Shown in pieces: positions 46,961-58,864 of a stretch of DNA of 64,000 bases. Position 1 is the first letter of the stretch. Every line of letters starts with the position of its first letter. Under the pieces are notes generated by a model, which saw only the letters and a program-made list of their open reading frames with translations, was not told where the DNA came from and did no database searches. The position numbers were made by a program, and so were the translations under genes. This stretch comes from Mermis nigrescens. Its lineage: Eukaryota > Nematoda > Enoplea > Mermithida > Mermithidae. The DNA lies in assembly GCA_036768485.1 (NCBI GenBank), contig JAVLUZ010000154.1, positions 44,143,458-44,207,457 of the forward strand. The letters are read 5' to 3'.

Positions 46961-47024
46961 CTGCTAGGCACATAAACAACATGCATTTCTTTTTTATTGG
47001 AAATAAGCAGAGCGTTTACGAAAA

Positions 47025-47772
47025 TGAAGTCATGTCTTTTCCAAATTCAAATGAGACAAATTCATCCTGATCAGTCTTTATATTGATTTCGATCCAAACT
47101 ATATCTTTCAACTAAAGGGGCAAGTAATGGGGATTATCAAATACTTTATTAATTATGTTACCAATTTCTTGTACTTCAATAATGCGCAGTAATGGAGCCA
47201 CAATGTTACCAACAATCTAATTTTCTACAATAATACTATAAACATACATGGTGTCAATATTGTGTTTATTTATATCAGGAGCATTAATGTTGAATACCGA
47301 ATAGGTTCACTGTCCGATCAAACCTGTATATTGTTTGATCGAAGCCTCCAGAATGTGAGACAGTCGTTTATTTGCATAAACACCCTTAATGATTGTAGGA
47401 TCAAGGAAAAAATTATTCGATTCGTTGGAGCATTATACTCCTATTCGTAAATGCTGTTGTAATACTTTATTTTGCATTTGTTTGAGATTATTTTGAACAG
47501 CCGTATTGATAACCGCAACAAGACTCTCGACAGTTCTATAATTTCCAGCAGGGAAAATTATTCTTTCAACTTTTGATTCCATTTGTAACATGATATAATT
47601 TTTACCTGCTTAATTGTGTACCACGAAAAAGGGTATATAAGTTCCACTAGGCCAACTTCCCAATCAATATCTAATCTAACTCTATGAGGCAATTTAATCC
47701 CAAAAATCGAAGCAGTACCATCTTTTCCATATTGCTGGGCAAGGTGATGTAAAATTGATTAGAATCCTGCAT
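47025..47772 (-). pseudogene. Maverick penton/minor capsid protein
   Basis: The family forms the capsid vertex. From the Met at 47772: QDSNQFYITLPSNMEK, then after a shift LPHRVRLDIDWEVGLVELIY and PFSWYTIK, the signature 'WEVGLVEIxYPxxW' of the family. Past a likely intron at about 47610, FPAGNYRTVESLVAVINTAV follows. The C-terminal end WIEINIKTDQDEFVSFEFG near 47080 is also typical. The region between is stop-ridden. It sits between protease and capsid, as in other Mavericks. Confidence 0.75.
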
Positions 47773-47833
47773 GATCACAGACAGATATTTTATTAAAATG
47801 ACAAAACACTAGCAAACGCGTCTTATATAAATT

Positions 47834-48300
47834 TCATCTTCCAGTAGGTACACAAATTTGCGACAAATCAAAAATAACACGTTGTTGGACAACGTTGTAA
47901 GTATTACGATAAATCTGCACACAACTCTTATCATTATGAAATAAATTGGATCCTAAGATAGTACTGATTTGTAAATTTCTGACGCAATGAAATAAGAAAA
48001 ATATACAGTACAAACCACAAGATGCGCTAAAGGAACTTTGAAAACGCATTTTATTACAATACTGCATATCGCTGTTTCTAAGCATGAATAACATAAATGA
48101 ATCCACAAAAGGGGCTAGTCCCAATGAATCAAAGTAATTCACTTTACCGGCTGAATCGAAATAAAAAGCAATCCAGTGTTGTCCGACTTGATATGGGTGT
48201 CCGTATTGGCAATCAAAGCTGCTGGCCAAAATGGAATTTGCAGAGGCAATTGATCACTGGCAAAGACGCCGAGAAAGAGGCGCTTTTAATAACGTGTATC
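47834..48300 (-). pseudogene. Maverick adenovirus-type cysteine protease
   Basis: Relatives mature capsid proteins. The N-terminal part FLGVFASDQLPLQIPFWPAA and LIANTDTHIK lies in one frame. After a shift near 48195, 131 codons are open with GQHWIAFYFDSAGKVNYFDS (catalytic His and Asp) and SASCGLYCIFFLFHCVRN (catalytic Cys in the SCGLYC motif). All three catalytic residues remain. It abuts the 3' end of the integrase gene. The single visible break makes it one of the best-preserved core genes. Confidence 0.85.
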
Positions 48301-49410
48301 TTTTCCAACAATGCTTGCAATTTCAGTCACATTCATGCTAAATCTGATTCTAAAAATCCACTTGTTAATTTTTTCTGGATATCCAAACCACTTCACCAAC
48401 AATTGAATTTGCCCATCTCGCAGTTGCCGTTCCTTCAACACAGCTTTAATTTTGAATGCACAATTTTCGGTATACTGCATTGTCTGCACCTCTCGTTCGT
48501 AAAATGTGCCAACAATGCCCTCACCATTCAAATCCACTAGTTTATAAACAGGTTCAGTTTGATGACTAATTACACTGGAAATCCTGGAAATTTCTTCAGT
48601 GTATTGAGGTTTATAGCTCGTCAAATATCTGGCAGTACTTTGGAAATGCATACATAGTCACCAATTGATAGTTTGGATTTTTTTCTTTGTTTTATTGCTC
48701 CATACAATGTATTTAATACTTGCTGAACATTATCAACACTAACATCCACGGCTTTCATTCTAATTGAGCAATGAATAGTATTATTATAATTTTTAACTAA
48801 TTTATATAGAATATCAATTCATTTGTAGGCTGCATTTTCAGTAAAATAGCGGCACATTCTATTTTTAAGTGTACGATTAAATCTTTCCACAATAGCACAT
48901 TTTATATCTTCATTCTGAGATGGGAAAAATCAATATGCTCTGACTTGAGTAAATTTTGAAATTCGTGATTGATAAATTCTTTCTCCTTTATCACATATAT
49001 CGCCTATGGCTTGCGGCCATCGGCAAGTATGTTTCTGAAAGCATGGGCTACATTAGTATTAGATTTCAAGGGCTGGGGTGCCCATGCATACTTTGCTCAA
49101 TACATCAATGCAGGTAAGAATGAATTTATAGCCATCATTGTAATCCTTGAGTGACATCATATTGGCAAGATCCAATTCCCATTGATGATTAATATCAAAC
49201 ACAAAAATTTTATTATTCTTAATTTCTTGTATGCTTGTTTATGTAAGGTATAGGTATCCTGAGAAGACAACCACTTTTGACTTGATTCAAAGTAACTGAG
49301 GGATCTTTTGCCTTAGCTGCATTGTAAACAACTGTACACTCGCACAAGAAGACGGATTATTCATATTCTTGTAAATGGACTCAAACAACCGCTTTCTGTT
49401 CATTTTAGGC
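48300..49410 (-). pseudogene. Maverick integrase (rve family, with chromodomain-like C-terminus)
   Basis: The enzyme inserts the element into host DNA. Reading from 49400: AAKAKDPSVTLNQVK and LSSQDTYTLHKQ (N-terminal region), FDINHQWELDLANMMSLKDY (first catalytic Asp), YKFILTCIDVLSK, then EKEFINHEFQNLLKSE where the second catalytic Asp of TDKGKEF is replaced, and AIVERFNRTLKNRM (catalytic Glu). The C-terminal frame (48651-48286) has PVYKLVDLNGEGIVGTFYER and LLVKWFGYPEKINKW, the chromodomain-like tail. There are about six frame changes or stops. Loss of the second Asp means it would be inactive. Confidence 0.85.
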
Positions 49411-49639
49411 AATAATATGAATTGCTTTTCAGACAACAATCCTTTTATACAAAATTTTTACCTTTATCACTGTACAGAGGAGTCATTTAATCGCTTTGGC
49501 AATGAGCTTCTTGCAGCAGTCATAAGTTCCAGTTTGTGTTTATGATGTATAGGTTCTTGTTTGAAACGCTTTGCAAAACGTCTCTCTGGTAAACTGAGCT
49601 GAGCTTATGTTTACGTTTTGATTCCTTCTTCAATCTTTT

Positions 49640-50440
49640 TACCGAGGGTAACAATGATAAATCTTTAAATTTACGCTTGAAACCCCACTTCCATTCGGGA
49701 ATAGATGGTGCTTGAAATGATTGTTTTTTGATTTTGATTTATGATGCTTTGTTTTTGATTTTTTGTGCAATTGGTTCCTTGTGTATGGATTTTTCTTTTT
49801 GCTAACGGTTCTTCCAATTCCAATTTGCGTTTTATGCCACTCAACTCTACTTGTAATGCATCCCCTCCTCGTACTCCATTTTATCATTAATCATTTTGAG
49901 TCTATTTGGATTTCCAATAGTCTGATGGAATGTGTTCCATAGACAGAACTCGAGCCAATTGCTCAGCACCAATAGGAAATCGGGTGGTACTGGTTCGTCC
50001 TCTTACTAAAATCATTAACCAAATCAATAGTGTGAGAATTGGAATTGTTTGCCCTTCAATTGCAATTTCGCCATTGTCATTACCGTCGATTAATTTTATG
50101 CCGAATATGTGATACTGGAAGTTTGGCCTTTTTTGCTTACTTTTTGGTAATTCTTTAAGTACTGATTCGTACCAATCTGGTTCTAATTTTTTCTTTGTCT
50201 TCCTTTGAGAATAAAAGGCTGTGGTTGTTGTTTTTCAGCTTCCAAATTTAAGTAACAAGTAAATAGTTGTGAGTATAATTGAAATTGTCGCTCAGGGCTC
50301 TCTTTACTGTCTAAAATTTTTTGAAGCTCAGTCTTGAATTCATCGATTCGTTTCTTGAATTGATGATTTTTCAGTACTGATTGATTTGAAAATGCGACTT
50401 CTGAGGAACCAAAACCATCTTATTTGCAAATTTCATCTTT
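49640..50440 (-). pseudogene. Conserved Maverick ORF, function unknown
   Basis: Pieces include FKKRIDEFKTELQKILDSKE, QFQLYSQLFTCYLNLEAEKQ, DWYESVLKELPKSKQ, and NGEIAIEGQTIP followed in another frame by NSHTIDLVNDFSKRT. The 'G..IxGSNIxDLV' type motif occurs in an ORF carried by many animal Mavericks, between integrase and pX-like genes. The last part, 49887-49639, is basic (KKNPYTRNQLHKKSKTKHHK) and may be its tail or a separate piece. There are several breaks. Confidence 0.5.
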
Positions 50441-50463
50441 TTGTGATAATGTCCATAAGTAAA

Positions 50464-50816
50464 CTACCAGCAATGCTCAGAAGTGGACCTAAAAATTAAT
50501 GGTAGAAATCCGCCTTTTGATTGATTATGCGTTTTTGAGTAGAGTAGTTCCTTTTTGGAACCCAAGTACCAAATTTTTCGTTTATGACGTTTCAGTTGTT
50601 TCTTTTGCTGCAAAGATAATGGAATATTACCTGCAACAAATTGAAACAAATATCCGAAATGCAATAAATTAAATCTTTACTGGCTTTGTTCAGGTATGCA
50701 TTGGCGTTGACAAGGACTACACTTGGACAAGACCTTAATTCATCAAAATGTTTTTGTAAAATGATGCGACATACCAACACAATCACTAAACGTAAGAATA
50801 ACAAATAATTGGTCAA
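50464..50816 (-). pseudogene. Maverick pX-like basic protein
   Basis: The fragments VVLVNANAYLNKASKDLIYC and ISDICFNLL precede AGNIPLSLQQKKQLKRHKRK and KGGFLPLIFRST. The order 'GNIPLTxxQKxxLxRYK..L' then 'GGFLxxLL' is the pattern of the short basic Maverick protein compared with the adenovirus core peptide pX. It would bind DNA in the particle, which is inference from the family. A single frame change near 50650 separates the two halves. Confidence 0.65.
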
Positions 50817-50819
50817 ACT

Positions 50820-51190
50820 GTTTATTTATAGCAAAAACATAGCCTCGTCCTTGAAAATTTCCAAAATAAATTCTCGCGCCGTACAATACTGCAGCTCAAA
50901 TATAGAAAATTGCATTTTACATCTCGCAGTACACCATCATACAAATCTTGTATAAAAGCATTATGTATTTGACGTTGCTGCATTCTCTTTGTAAGTTGAA
51001 TTTTCAAAGTACCAAAATTTGGAATGCGCTCAGGCCACGCAATCCATTGAGTGTATTGTAGTCCCTTGCTAGTTCTTTATGCACTGCTTTTGCTTTGGGC
51101 GTGAATCTGGTCCAAAATAGATCGGCAAGCATTTTCTTCTCTTCGTTCAACAAAACCAAGCCTCTTAAAAATGCATTTTAAACACAAAAT
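50820..51190 (-). pseudogene. Unassigned Maverick coding fragment
   Basis: Two pieces look like protein: LRGLVLLNEEKKMLADLFW with TRFTPKAKAVHKELARDYNT, and FGTLKIQLTKRMQQRQIHNA with FIQDLYDGVLRDVKC. I do not recognise the family. The location between pX-like and ATPase genes, and the same strand, suggest an element gene rather than host sequence. Confidence 0.35.
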
Positions 51191-51199
51191 TCTCAATTA

Positions 51200-51885
51200 T
51201 TCAAGATCAGAGCTTACTATTTACTCTATTATGAATAAATTGACGAACAATTTGAACGTTGTCGACCATTTCCAAAGAAGTGACTAAACATTGCAGAGCA
51301 AAACAAATCAATGAGATGTACCGTTCTGATCTGCCTTTTTATTTATTGTTGAATTTAATGCTTGGATTAATTGTAAGTGTGTTCTTGTGTGTGAAAGATT
51401 CACTGAACCAAGATGTAGAGAAAGGAATAAATCATTGTATGCACAACAAATGTATATTTCGGTGAATAAAAAATTAGCCAATCACAATTTTCCATTTTGA
51501 ACAGTTTGCCCTTCTCGGCAGGGCATTCAAGGTTTAATTCAATGAATTTCAAAAGACCATTGTTTTCTATATTATTAACTTGACAATGTTGTATCATTTG
51601 CTATGGTGCTTGGTGAATGAATCAAAATGATGGTGTTATTGCATTTGTTAGCAAACAATTTCTGTGTATTTATCATAACACATTCCACCGCAAATGCCAG
51701 AAAGAGCAAAACAGCTGTAATTGGTGATTTCAGCATGATATTATGTGATGTAAAACAATTGTTTGAAAAACATATCTTAGGAAAGTACGCTGTCCATTTT
51801 TCCATTCAGGAGTAAATTATTAAAAATAATAATTGTTAGCAATGCCCAACTGAAGAATGAATTGTTGGCCCAGATTCTTTCTATT
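51200..51885. other. Maverick interior without recognised gene
   Basis: Open frames of 60-76 codons occur on both strands over 51259-51815 and mirror one another. None shows a motif of the family. Confidence 0.3.
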
Positions 51886-51890
51886 TATGA

Positions 51891-52530
51891 TTATTTAGGT
51901 ACATATACATAATTTACAGTATCACTAGGAAAAACGTTTGTTCTAAGCTGCATGTTTTCAGGCATTGTTTGGCATAAGTCAATCAATAGGTACCCAAATG
52001 GCTCTTTGGTAGCATCTAAAAATGCCTCAGCAAATGTTGAACCAGGCAATATTTGACGTGCCAAATGTTGAATTTGTAACTTGTCGGATGGATTTTTCAT
52101 CAATACCAAATACTGCGCATTAATTCTACTGGTACGCAATCCATCAAAAATGCATTTTGAACAACATGTACAATGGATAAATTCCAGTGATGCTTTAGCC
52201 TTAGGTGAATAATTCATTTAATCTTGGATCCGCTCTAAAATCATACATCAAATCGTCTAAAATTAATAGTTTAGACTCGTTTTTGTTTTGTTTTAATTCA
52301 TCAAAGCTTGGAATTCCTTCATTAAATTTAACTTTTCCCAATAAGTCTTTATACGCCGGTTGCCACTCGGTATAACACCAAAATATTTGAAATGGCATTT
52401 GATTTCATTTCATTTGAATATTGCATTAAGTTTCTAACAAATCTTTGCTGATTTTGTTGGAGCAGCACGAGTACAGTTGAATGGGTGGTTTAATCTCATA
52501 TCCATATTAAATGTCAAAAGTTAACTTATC
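51891..52530 (-). pseudogene. Maverick packaging ATPase (FtsK/HerA type)
   Basis: The enzyme drives DNA into capsids. From about 52505: MRLNHPFNC-T, then APTKSAKI where the P-loop GPTGSGK(T/S) is expected, then a shift at 52443, RNLMQYSNE, another shift, IFWCYTEWQPAYKDLL and KLLILDDLMYDF (Walker B). After a shift near 52205 comes the 108-codon C-terminus with RTSRINAQYLVLMKNPSDKL (sensor/arginine-finger region) and FGYLLIDLCQTMPENMQLRT. The P-loop has lost a Gly and its last hydroxyl residue, so ATP binding is unlikely even apart from the frameshifts. Confidence 0.85.
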
Positions 52531-52534
52531 ATCA

Positions 52535-53013
52535 CAATCAATAGCGTTTTTGATTTTCAAAGCACCTTCGGAGAATAGCTTTTGCAAAATTTAACTTGCT
52601 TTATATAGTTTGCATTTTTGTCACAGCATATAAATACGTATGGTGTTTGCTCAACAAACTTTGAAACAAGTATCATTCTCAGCAGAACAATCGTATCAAC
52701 ACTTGCATTATACTGCACAGTATTATTATTTACAAAAGCAGGAGCACGCAAAACTAAAATTATATCCTTTTGCGTACAAGTGCTTATTTTAATCGAATCA
52801 TCATTAGGCTCAAATGATGTATTTATAGTTAACAAATTAAGAGACTCGCTGGGTTTTCAAAATGGGAAAGAGCGATTCTTCCGTACGCTTCATGCTGCAT
52901 GCACTAAAGCTGAATGTGCAGCCATAAATATTAGCAAGAGAATACTATTCATTTTTAACCAATCACTGGGTAAAATATTTTATAAAATGAAACTTATTCA
53001 TCAAACAATCCTT

Positions 53014-53083
<70 letters not shown>

Positions 53084-53215
53084 ACTTACAGTATTTTTAA
53101 AACGTACTAATGAAGTAGTGAGTAAGTACTATAAACATCAAGTATCGAATACAATACAACTTATCACAAATCTTGCCAACCATATGGAACAGTACTAAAT
53201 TACTATGAAAATGCG
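52535..53215. other. Maverick interior, no gene recognised; (CA)n at 53019-53081
   Basis: Two overlapping frames on opposite strands at 52557-52990 have no motif I can assign. A 63-bp AC dinucleotide run follows. Confidence 0.4.
53019..53081. repeat. (CA)n microsatellite
   Basis: About 31 uninterrupted AC units between the ATPase and polymerase genes. The Thr-His open frame through it is an artefact. Confidence 0.95.
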
Positions 53216-53219
53216 TTTA

Positions 53220-56200
53220 TCATAATGGTGTGAAACTTTTTTGGAACAACCTTGAAAACAACTTTTTGGCAAATGTCTTTTGATGAATTCGAGTAAATGT
53301 TATTGTTATTTCCTTCCTGCAATGTTGCTTCACATATATGTGGACCAATTGAATCAGTGATTTTAAATTTACGTGTCTAACAGCATACTCGGATAATGTA
53401 ATCCCACGCACTTTATGCACAATGTGTTCCTGTCCATCCTTTGCACCACAAATTCTATACCCATAGTTCTTGGGTCCAACACTGCGAAACTTGTCAATAT
53501 ATGCATTGTCCCATATTCACGTAGCTCATTGTTCATGTCACCAAGACACTATCCACAATCAACTCGATATTCATAAGGATTATTTAAATGAGAAATATAA
53601 ATGATGCTATCAGTATTGAAATATAAAACTCGACAATCTAACCTTTTCAATATAAGAATACAACTTCAGGCGCGCATGCGTAGTAACATAAGAAGCAATT
53701 ATGGGATTAAGTATTACCCATTACATTAACAAAATCCTCGTGTTGCTTATAAGTGACCATTACCATATTATCCCCGATACCATGAATAGCTAAAATTTCA
53801 TGTGATGGATCAAAAACATGGGCGTAGTACTTGGCCGGGTCCATAGCAGATGGTCTTGCTCAAATTGTTTTGTTGGCCAAACTAAAAATAAAAAAACTTA
53901 AAAAGCTAATAAAATTTTCAAAATGTAAAATTTATACTTTTCCCCAAAAATTCATTAAGCATTAGCTTTGCTAATGCGCGTTTTCCTGGATTTTTTTAAT
54001 TTTGTCTGGATCAAGGCTGATGTCTTCAAGCTCCTCAGTATACTTGACGTATTCCAACTTGTCCTCGCTAGTTTTTTGTATTCATAGGATACCCTCGTTT
54101 CTTCAAAAGTTAAAAATTGAAAATGTGCAAGTAAACACACAAAGCAATAAATTCTGTACCAATTTCATTTTCATGAAAGTATTGACGTAATTGGTGAACA
54201 GTCCGCCATCTGGTTTCTCGACAGGGTCATACTGCTCCACTGTATCATAGTGCCAAACTTCAAAATTTTCAAAATCTGAATAAATTAAAAATAAATTCAA
54301 GAAATTAGTGGATGAAGAAAATGTATAACCTTGTAACCCTTTCTCCAAGGCCTTGTACACTTCTAATGTAATTCATGTGGCTTTCAATGCATGGTCTTCA
54401 TCATCGTATTCACAAGATTCTTTTTGTTGTAAAACTGCGCAAGTTTGACAAAGTGGAAACATTAATTTCCCACCCGTTCGGAATGGTAGAACAGGATGAT
54501 ACAGTTTTTGGTGGCAAAATTTTACACTTTATCAACCCTTTGCTGATTATTCACTGTTACATTTTCAAAATTTTCCATAATTATTCTTGGGTGGCCAGTT
54601 GATACTTTCCATATTTATTTACATTCGATAGACTACATAAGTCTATATATTCAATTTTTTTACTGGCGCACCACTCAAATTGCACTGAATCTTTTGTACA
54701 AGTGAATTGCATTAGTTCTTCCGCTGTAAAAGGCTAAAATATACAAAACAGTCTGTACATAAAAACAATAAATTGAGAAATTATTTAATATCCTGGTTTA
54801 TTAGATTTTCTTCAAAATAAGTTTGCCAGTAGTTACGACATTTTTGAACACAACAGTGCCTTTCAAATCACATCTCATTTCATTGGAAACATATCCGTCG
54901 AAGGTAACTTGCCTTCTGTATGGTCGTATGATTCTTGCGTCAAAATTGTTGCATTTAACTTATAGCGTTTGTGCACACATCATGCCAGCAGCAATGTAAA
55001 TTTCAGGTCACCATATCTGCTTCATCAATTTCATATTTACAACTTTAGCCTCGTATTCATTTTTCTTGTGTCTTATATATATGTTCTCCTTGAGTGCCAC
55101 CCACTTTAACCACTTTATTGCAATCATGGATTGCTTCTCCTCTCACCTATATCCATCAGCCGGAATAACGCCAATTGTCTTCGGTTTTAAAAACAACTTT
55201 CTAAACACTAAGTTGCAAGCACTGGCAATTGTTAAGGATTTTTCAAACAGATCAACAGTCATTTCGGACATAAACGCACTTCGAAATTTTAAGCAGCATT
55301 TCGTCGTAAGACTGTAACATCACTATCACAGTACCTTAGTAAATCCTCTCAAAAATTAAACGTCTGAAAACAAATTAAATGTGACTAATAATTTTTGTAA
55401 AATAGTAAAACTTTTATGTACCTTTCCTTTCTGCTCCATGTACCATTTGTGAAACTTTTGGATATTCATCGGGTTTCATTGATGTTGAGAAATAGAAATA
55501 CTGATCGGGCCATGCGCCATTGTATTCCCAGTTTTCAAATAAATTGAAGCCATGTGAAGTAACCCTTCCAAACTTCGTCAATACCAAACGTTTTTGGTAA
55601 ATTAGCCAGTTTCATCGGGAGAAATTGAAGGAATCAATAAATTCGATTGTACCGTAGGTTATTGACATGAGCTCAAGCCCTATAAATTTAAAAATTATAC
55701 TCTAGTAGAAATTTTAAAAATCTAATCTAGTACCTTTGCTTATGATTTGCGGCGCAACACCCTGCTTGTGAAAAAACTGCAAAATAAACTGCCCATCATA
55801 ACCTTTCAGATTATGAGCAATAGCCGTAACGTGTTTCATTGAACACACTAATTTACAAAATTCATCCACGCATTGATCGCCCCAAAAAACGTGTTTACGC
55901 TTTCGGCAATGCCAGCATTCAACATCCAAGTCGTTGTTATTTTGACAGGAATCACAAGCAAGATGCGCGACAATCAAATTCGGAACATGTTCAAGCTCGG
56001 GCCCATAATCCTCATCCTTCAAAATCCGTTCTTGGGTGCTTTCTATGTCAAAAAACACAAAAGTTGTAATAAACTCTTCTTTTTTACGTTTACTTCGCTT
56101 ATTGTTGTCAACATATCCAGGATCGATTATGTCCTCTTCCTCTTTGTTTGTAATTTTTTGCATATAGCATAAATGGTCTAAAATTATAAAAAACATGAAA

Positions 56201-57815
56201 AAATGGAAAAATATAAATAAAAAAATACAAAATAACCTTTCATTGGGACCTCGTCCTTGCAAATGCGGCAATAAAATTGGCCACATTTGTGTTTTTGTTC
56301 TTCTTGCGCCCTCTAATGTGCTTGCTGCACTGTTTACAACGTTGCACTTGCATGCAAACAGAACTGCTAACTGGACCCTTTTTTCCATTAACTCTGTAAA
56401 CTCGGCGGTGGTTGTCAAAGCATTTGTAACTATAGAAAAACCGATTGCATGTGGAGCAAGTTAGTGTTTTATATTTCTTGCATGCTGGTGTGTGATAGCA
56501 GCAAGAACATTTTTGAGCACACCGATGGTCCTCCCTTTTATTATAGGCAGCATTACAATCTTCGCAAAAGTAAGCCATTGAGAAGAAACCACGGATTTGA
56601 CCAATAACTGTATAATGATTATCATGTTGGTACAAGTGAATCACCTTATCGGTTTTTGTTGGACCTTAAAATCATTAAACATAAAAATTGAAACAATAAA
56701 TAAAAGTACATGTGTATGTAGGTACCTTGGAAGAGCAGATTGTCAGCATCGCCTCTCGAAAACACTTTGATTTGATACAATGGCATTGCCTCTTGCAGTT
56801 TAATCAGTTTGGGCATACCACACGGTCCTGCATGATTTTTGAGACCCGCCAGTTTCATCAATTCGAGAGCCTGCTTCTTTTGAATCGTACATCGCCTTAA
56901 ATCACCCAGTTGTATTGTTTTCCAATGAAATTTAGGATCATTTTTATGCAAATGGGCTCTAGCAACAACAAGGGCTCTTGGTAAACACAAATTGTCATTA
57001 CTATTGTATATTTTAATGAAGCAACCCCCATGAGCGCGATTTAAAAACTTTTCGTGCAAAATTTGTTTGGAAAATCTTCCAGATCCACTTGGCGGCATGA
57101 CTGAAACAATTTTAATAATCGAATCATCTGAATCTATTTTAACTTCCTGGTTTGACTGCAGTATGCGTTCAATTTGGTTTAAAATGATTTCTCCCGTAAT
57201 GTTTTGGCGATTTCGAAAATGTAATAAAATGGGCATATTCAAATTTGGGTGCGTCATTTGCAAGCCTACCAATGCGCTGGGATCCGTTCTCGACAAAATA
57301 TTGTTCACTGCGTGATCAAAAATCAACTGCAATTGATAATCAAAATTATCCAGTTCATTGGTATTCAAAAACCTAATTTTGTATTCGGCGCCTTCGGTAT
57401 TGAAGCGTTTGATTTGCTGCACAACAGGATCACTCAAGTTATAATACCGTTCTGGTGTAAACTCATCATCCTCGCTATCAGTCTCTTCCAAGTTTGGATA
57501 GCCATCATGATAATTAACGCCCTGCTCATAAACGCGTGGAGCAGCAGAATTGGGCACATGATCATCATCATCTTCAGTATCTGACTCTTCTAAATTCAGA
57601 TCACCGCCAATCTGCTCAAGATCGGATGTCACCCATTTGTCCACTGTAAATAAACTCGATGTTTTGAGGGAGTTTAAACTCTCAGCATCTGACACATCTT
57701 CTAAAAGTATTGTATTATTTTGAGGTTCGAATGATATTTCGGACAATGTTGAGTCGGTAGATTCGTCCGAAATACTCGAATAATCCAACGACAATTCGTA
57801 ATCACCGTCGCTCAT
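53220..57815 (-). pseudogene. Maverick protein-primed family-B DNA polymerase
   Basis: The enzyme copies the element. The N-terminal 380 codons (57815-56670) are open: an acidic repeat region, then IKIVSVMPPSGSGRFSKQIL and FIKIYNSNDNLCLPRAL-VVA. Three short GT-AG introns follow (56665-56725, 56178-56235, 55680-55733). Between them are Cys-rich zinc ribbons, the Exo I motif FVFFDIEST, and Exo II AHNLKGYDGQFIL. Further on, frameshifted pieces include SDVTVLRRN (Exo III), GLIKCKILPPK, EKPDGGLFTNYVNTFMKMK, NPGKRALAKLMLNEF (motif B) and KVRGITLSEYAVRH. Motif C reads FNTDSII near 53605, with Asn for the first catalytic Asp, so polymerase activity is lost. Confidence 0.9.
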
Positions 57816-58760
57816 TTTGTAATCAGAGTACTAAATGAATTAAATTAAAATATAATCTGCTTGACACACTTATATTACTAGAATATAACAAAACGAATTA
57901 TATTAGCACTTTAAAAAAGTAAAAAATTTCACCTATAACAATAATCAATGAAACACTATAGCTATGGAGATTGGGAAAACCACTGACAATAATAAAGTGA
58001 TAAAATTATCGTGTTTCAAAAACGAACCACTTCTGCAAGGAGAACGTTGGCTAATAAAAATTTTCAGCTCTTATAGCACTATATATAATAGCGTACAGTA
58101 GCACAAAACTACTAAGATAGGTACACATAAGTCTTTTAAGAATCTGGTTTCTCATTTGAATCGAGAGAAAACGCATTTTAAATTGAATAGAATTATTCAA
58201 TATAGGTCAAACTCATTGTAAAAAAAGACAATAATGCGGTTTGACAGGAAAAAAACTAGCTTCTGTGTATAATTAACTAACTTCTAAAAATTCCAAAAAT
58301 TATGATGCTTGACTTCATTTGAATGGAAAAAATACAATAAAACTAGTTAGCAGATACATATATAGCTACTTACCTACCTATACCTCAAAAATGCATTCTG
58401 AATGGATTATTCTTTCTGCAATATAGGTCAAACTCATTATAAAAAAACAAGAATGCATCTGAAAAGAATAGAAAACTAACTTTTGTACACGACTGACTTT
58501 TCTAAAAATTCTGAAAAATACAATGAAACTAGTCGAGCAAATACATATGTACTTATGTTTACATAATTATGCTTACTTGGGAATTCTAAATTCTAGATGA
58601 AAATCTAGTTATGAATTAAGTCTATTGAAATTCGATTCCTTTTTCGCTTCTCTGTGGCCTAGTTTTCCATTTTTTGAACAATGAGCTAAAATCAAAGCCA
58701 TAAACTAGTTATGTGCAATTTCTTTATGAATCAGTTAGACCATAAAAATCCAGTTTACAC
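57816..58760. other. Intergenic region between divergent Maverick genes
   Basis: This 1-kb AT-rich stretch separates polymerase (leftward) from the PC4-like gene (rightward) and must hold both promoters. The phrase 'ataggtcaaactcatt.taaaaaa.aca' occurs near 58200 and 58426, about 225 bp apart, with further shared words, so part of it is a diverged direct duplication. Confidence 0.45.
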
Positions 58761-58766
58761 TCTGAG

Positions 58767-58802
58767 TATATAAATACAGTGGCTTTCTGCTATTTTCAGT
58801 CT
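58767..58802 (+). promoter_or_regulatory. Core promoter of the PC4-like gene
   Basis: TATATAAATA at 58767-58776 is followed about 28 bp later by TTCAGTC, a good match to the arthropod initiator TCAGTY. The ATG at 58865 would leave a 5' leader of about 67 nt. Confidence 0.55.
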
Positions 58803-58864
58803 TTGTTAAAAGTGAGGTACCTAGAGCTTTCTTGTGAGTTTGTCTATTTCGAAATTGTTAGCAC

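Noticed and set aside
52618..53100. 160-codon + strand frame inside the Maverick
   Set aside because: Its C-terminus is a (CA)n run. The rest lies opposite another open frame and has no recognisable motif.
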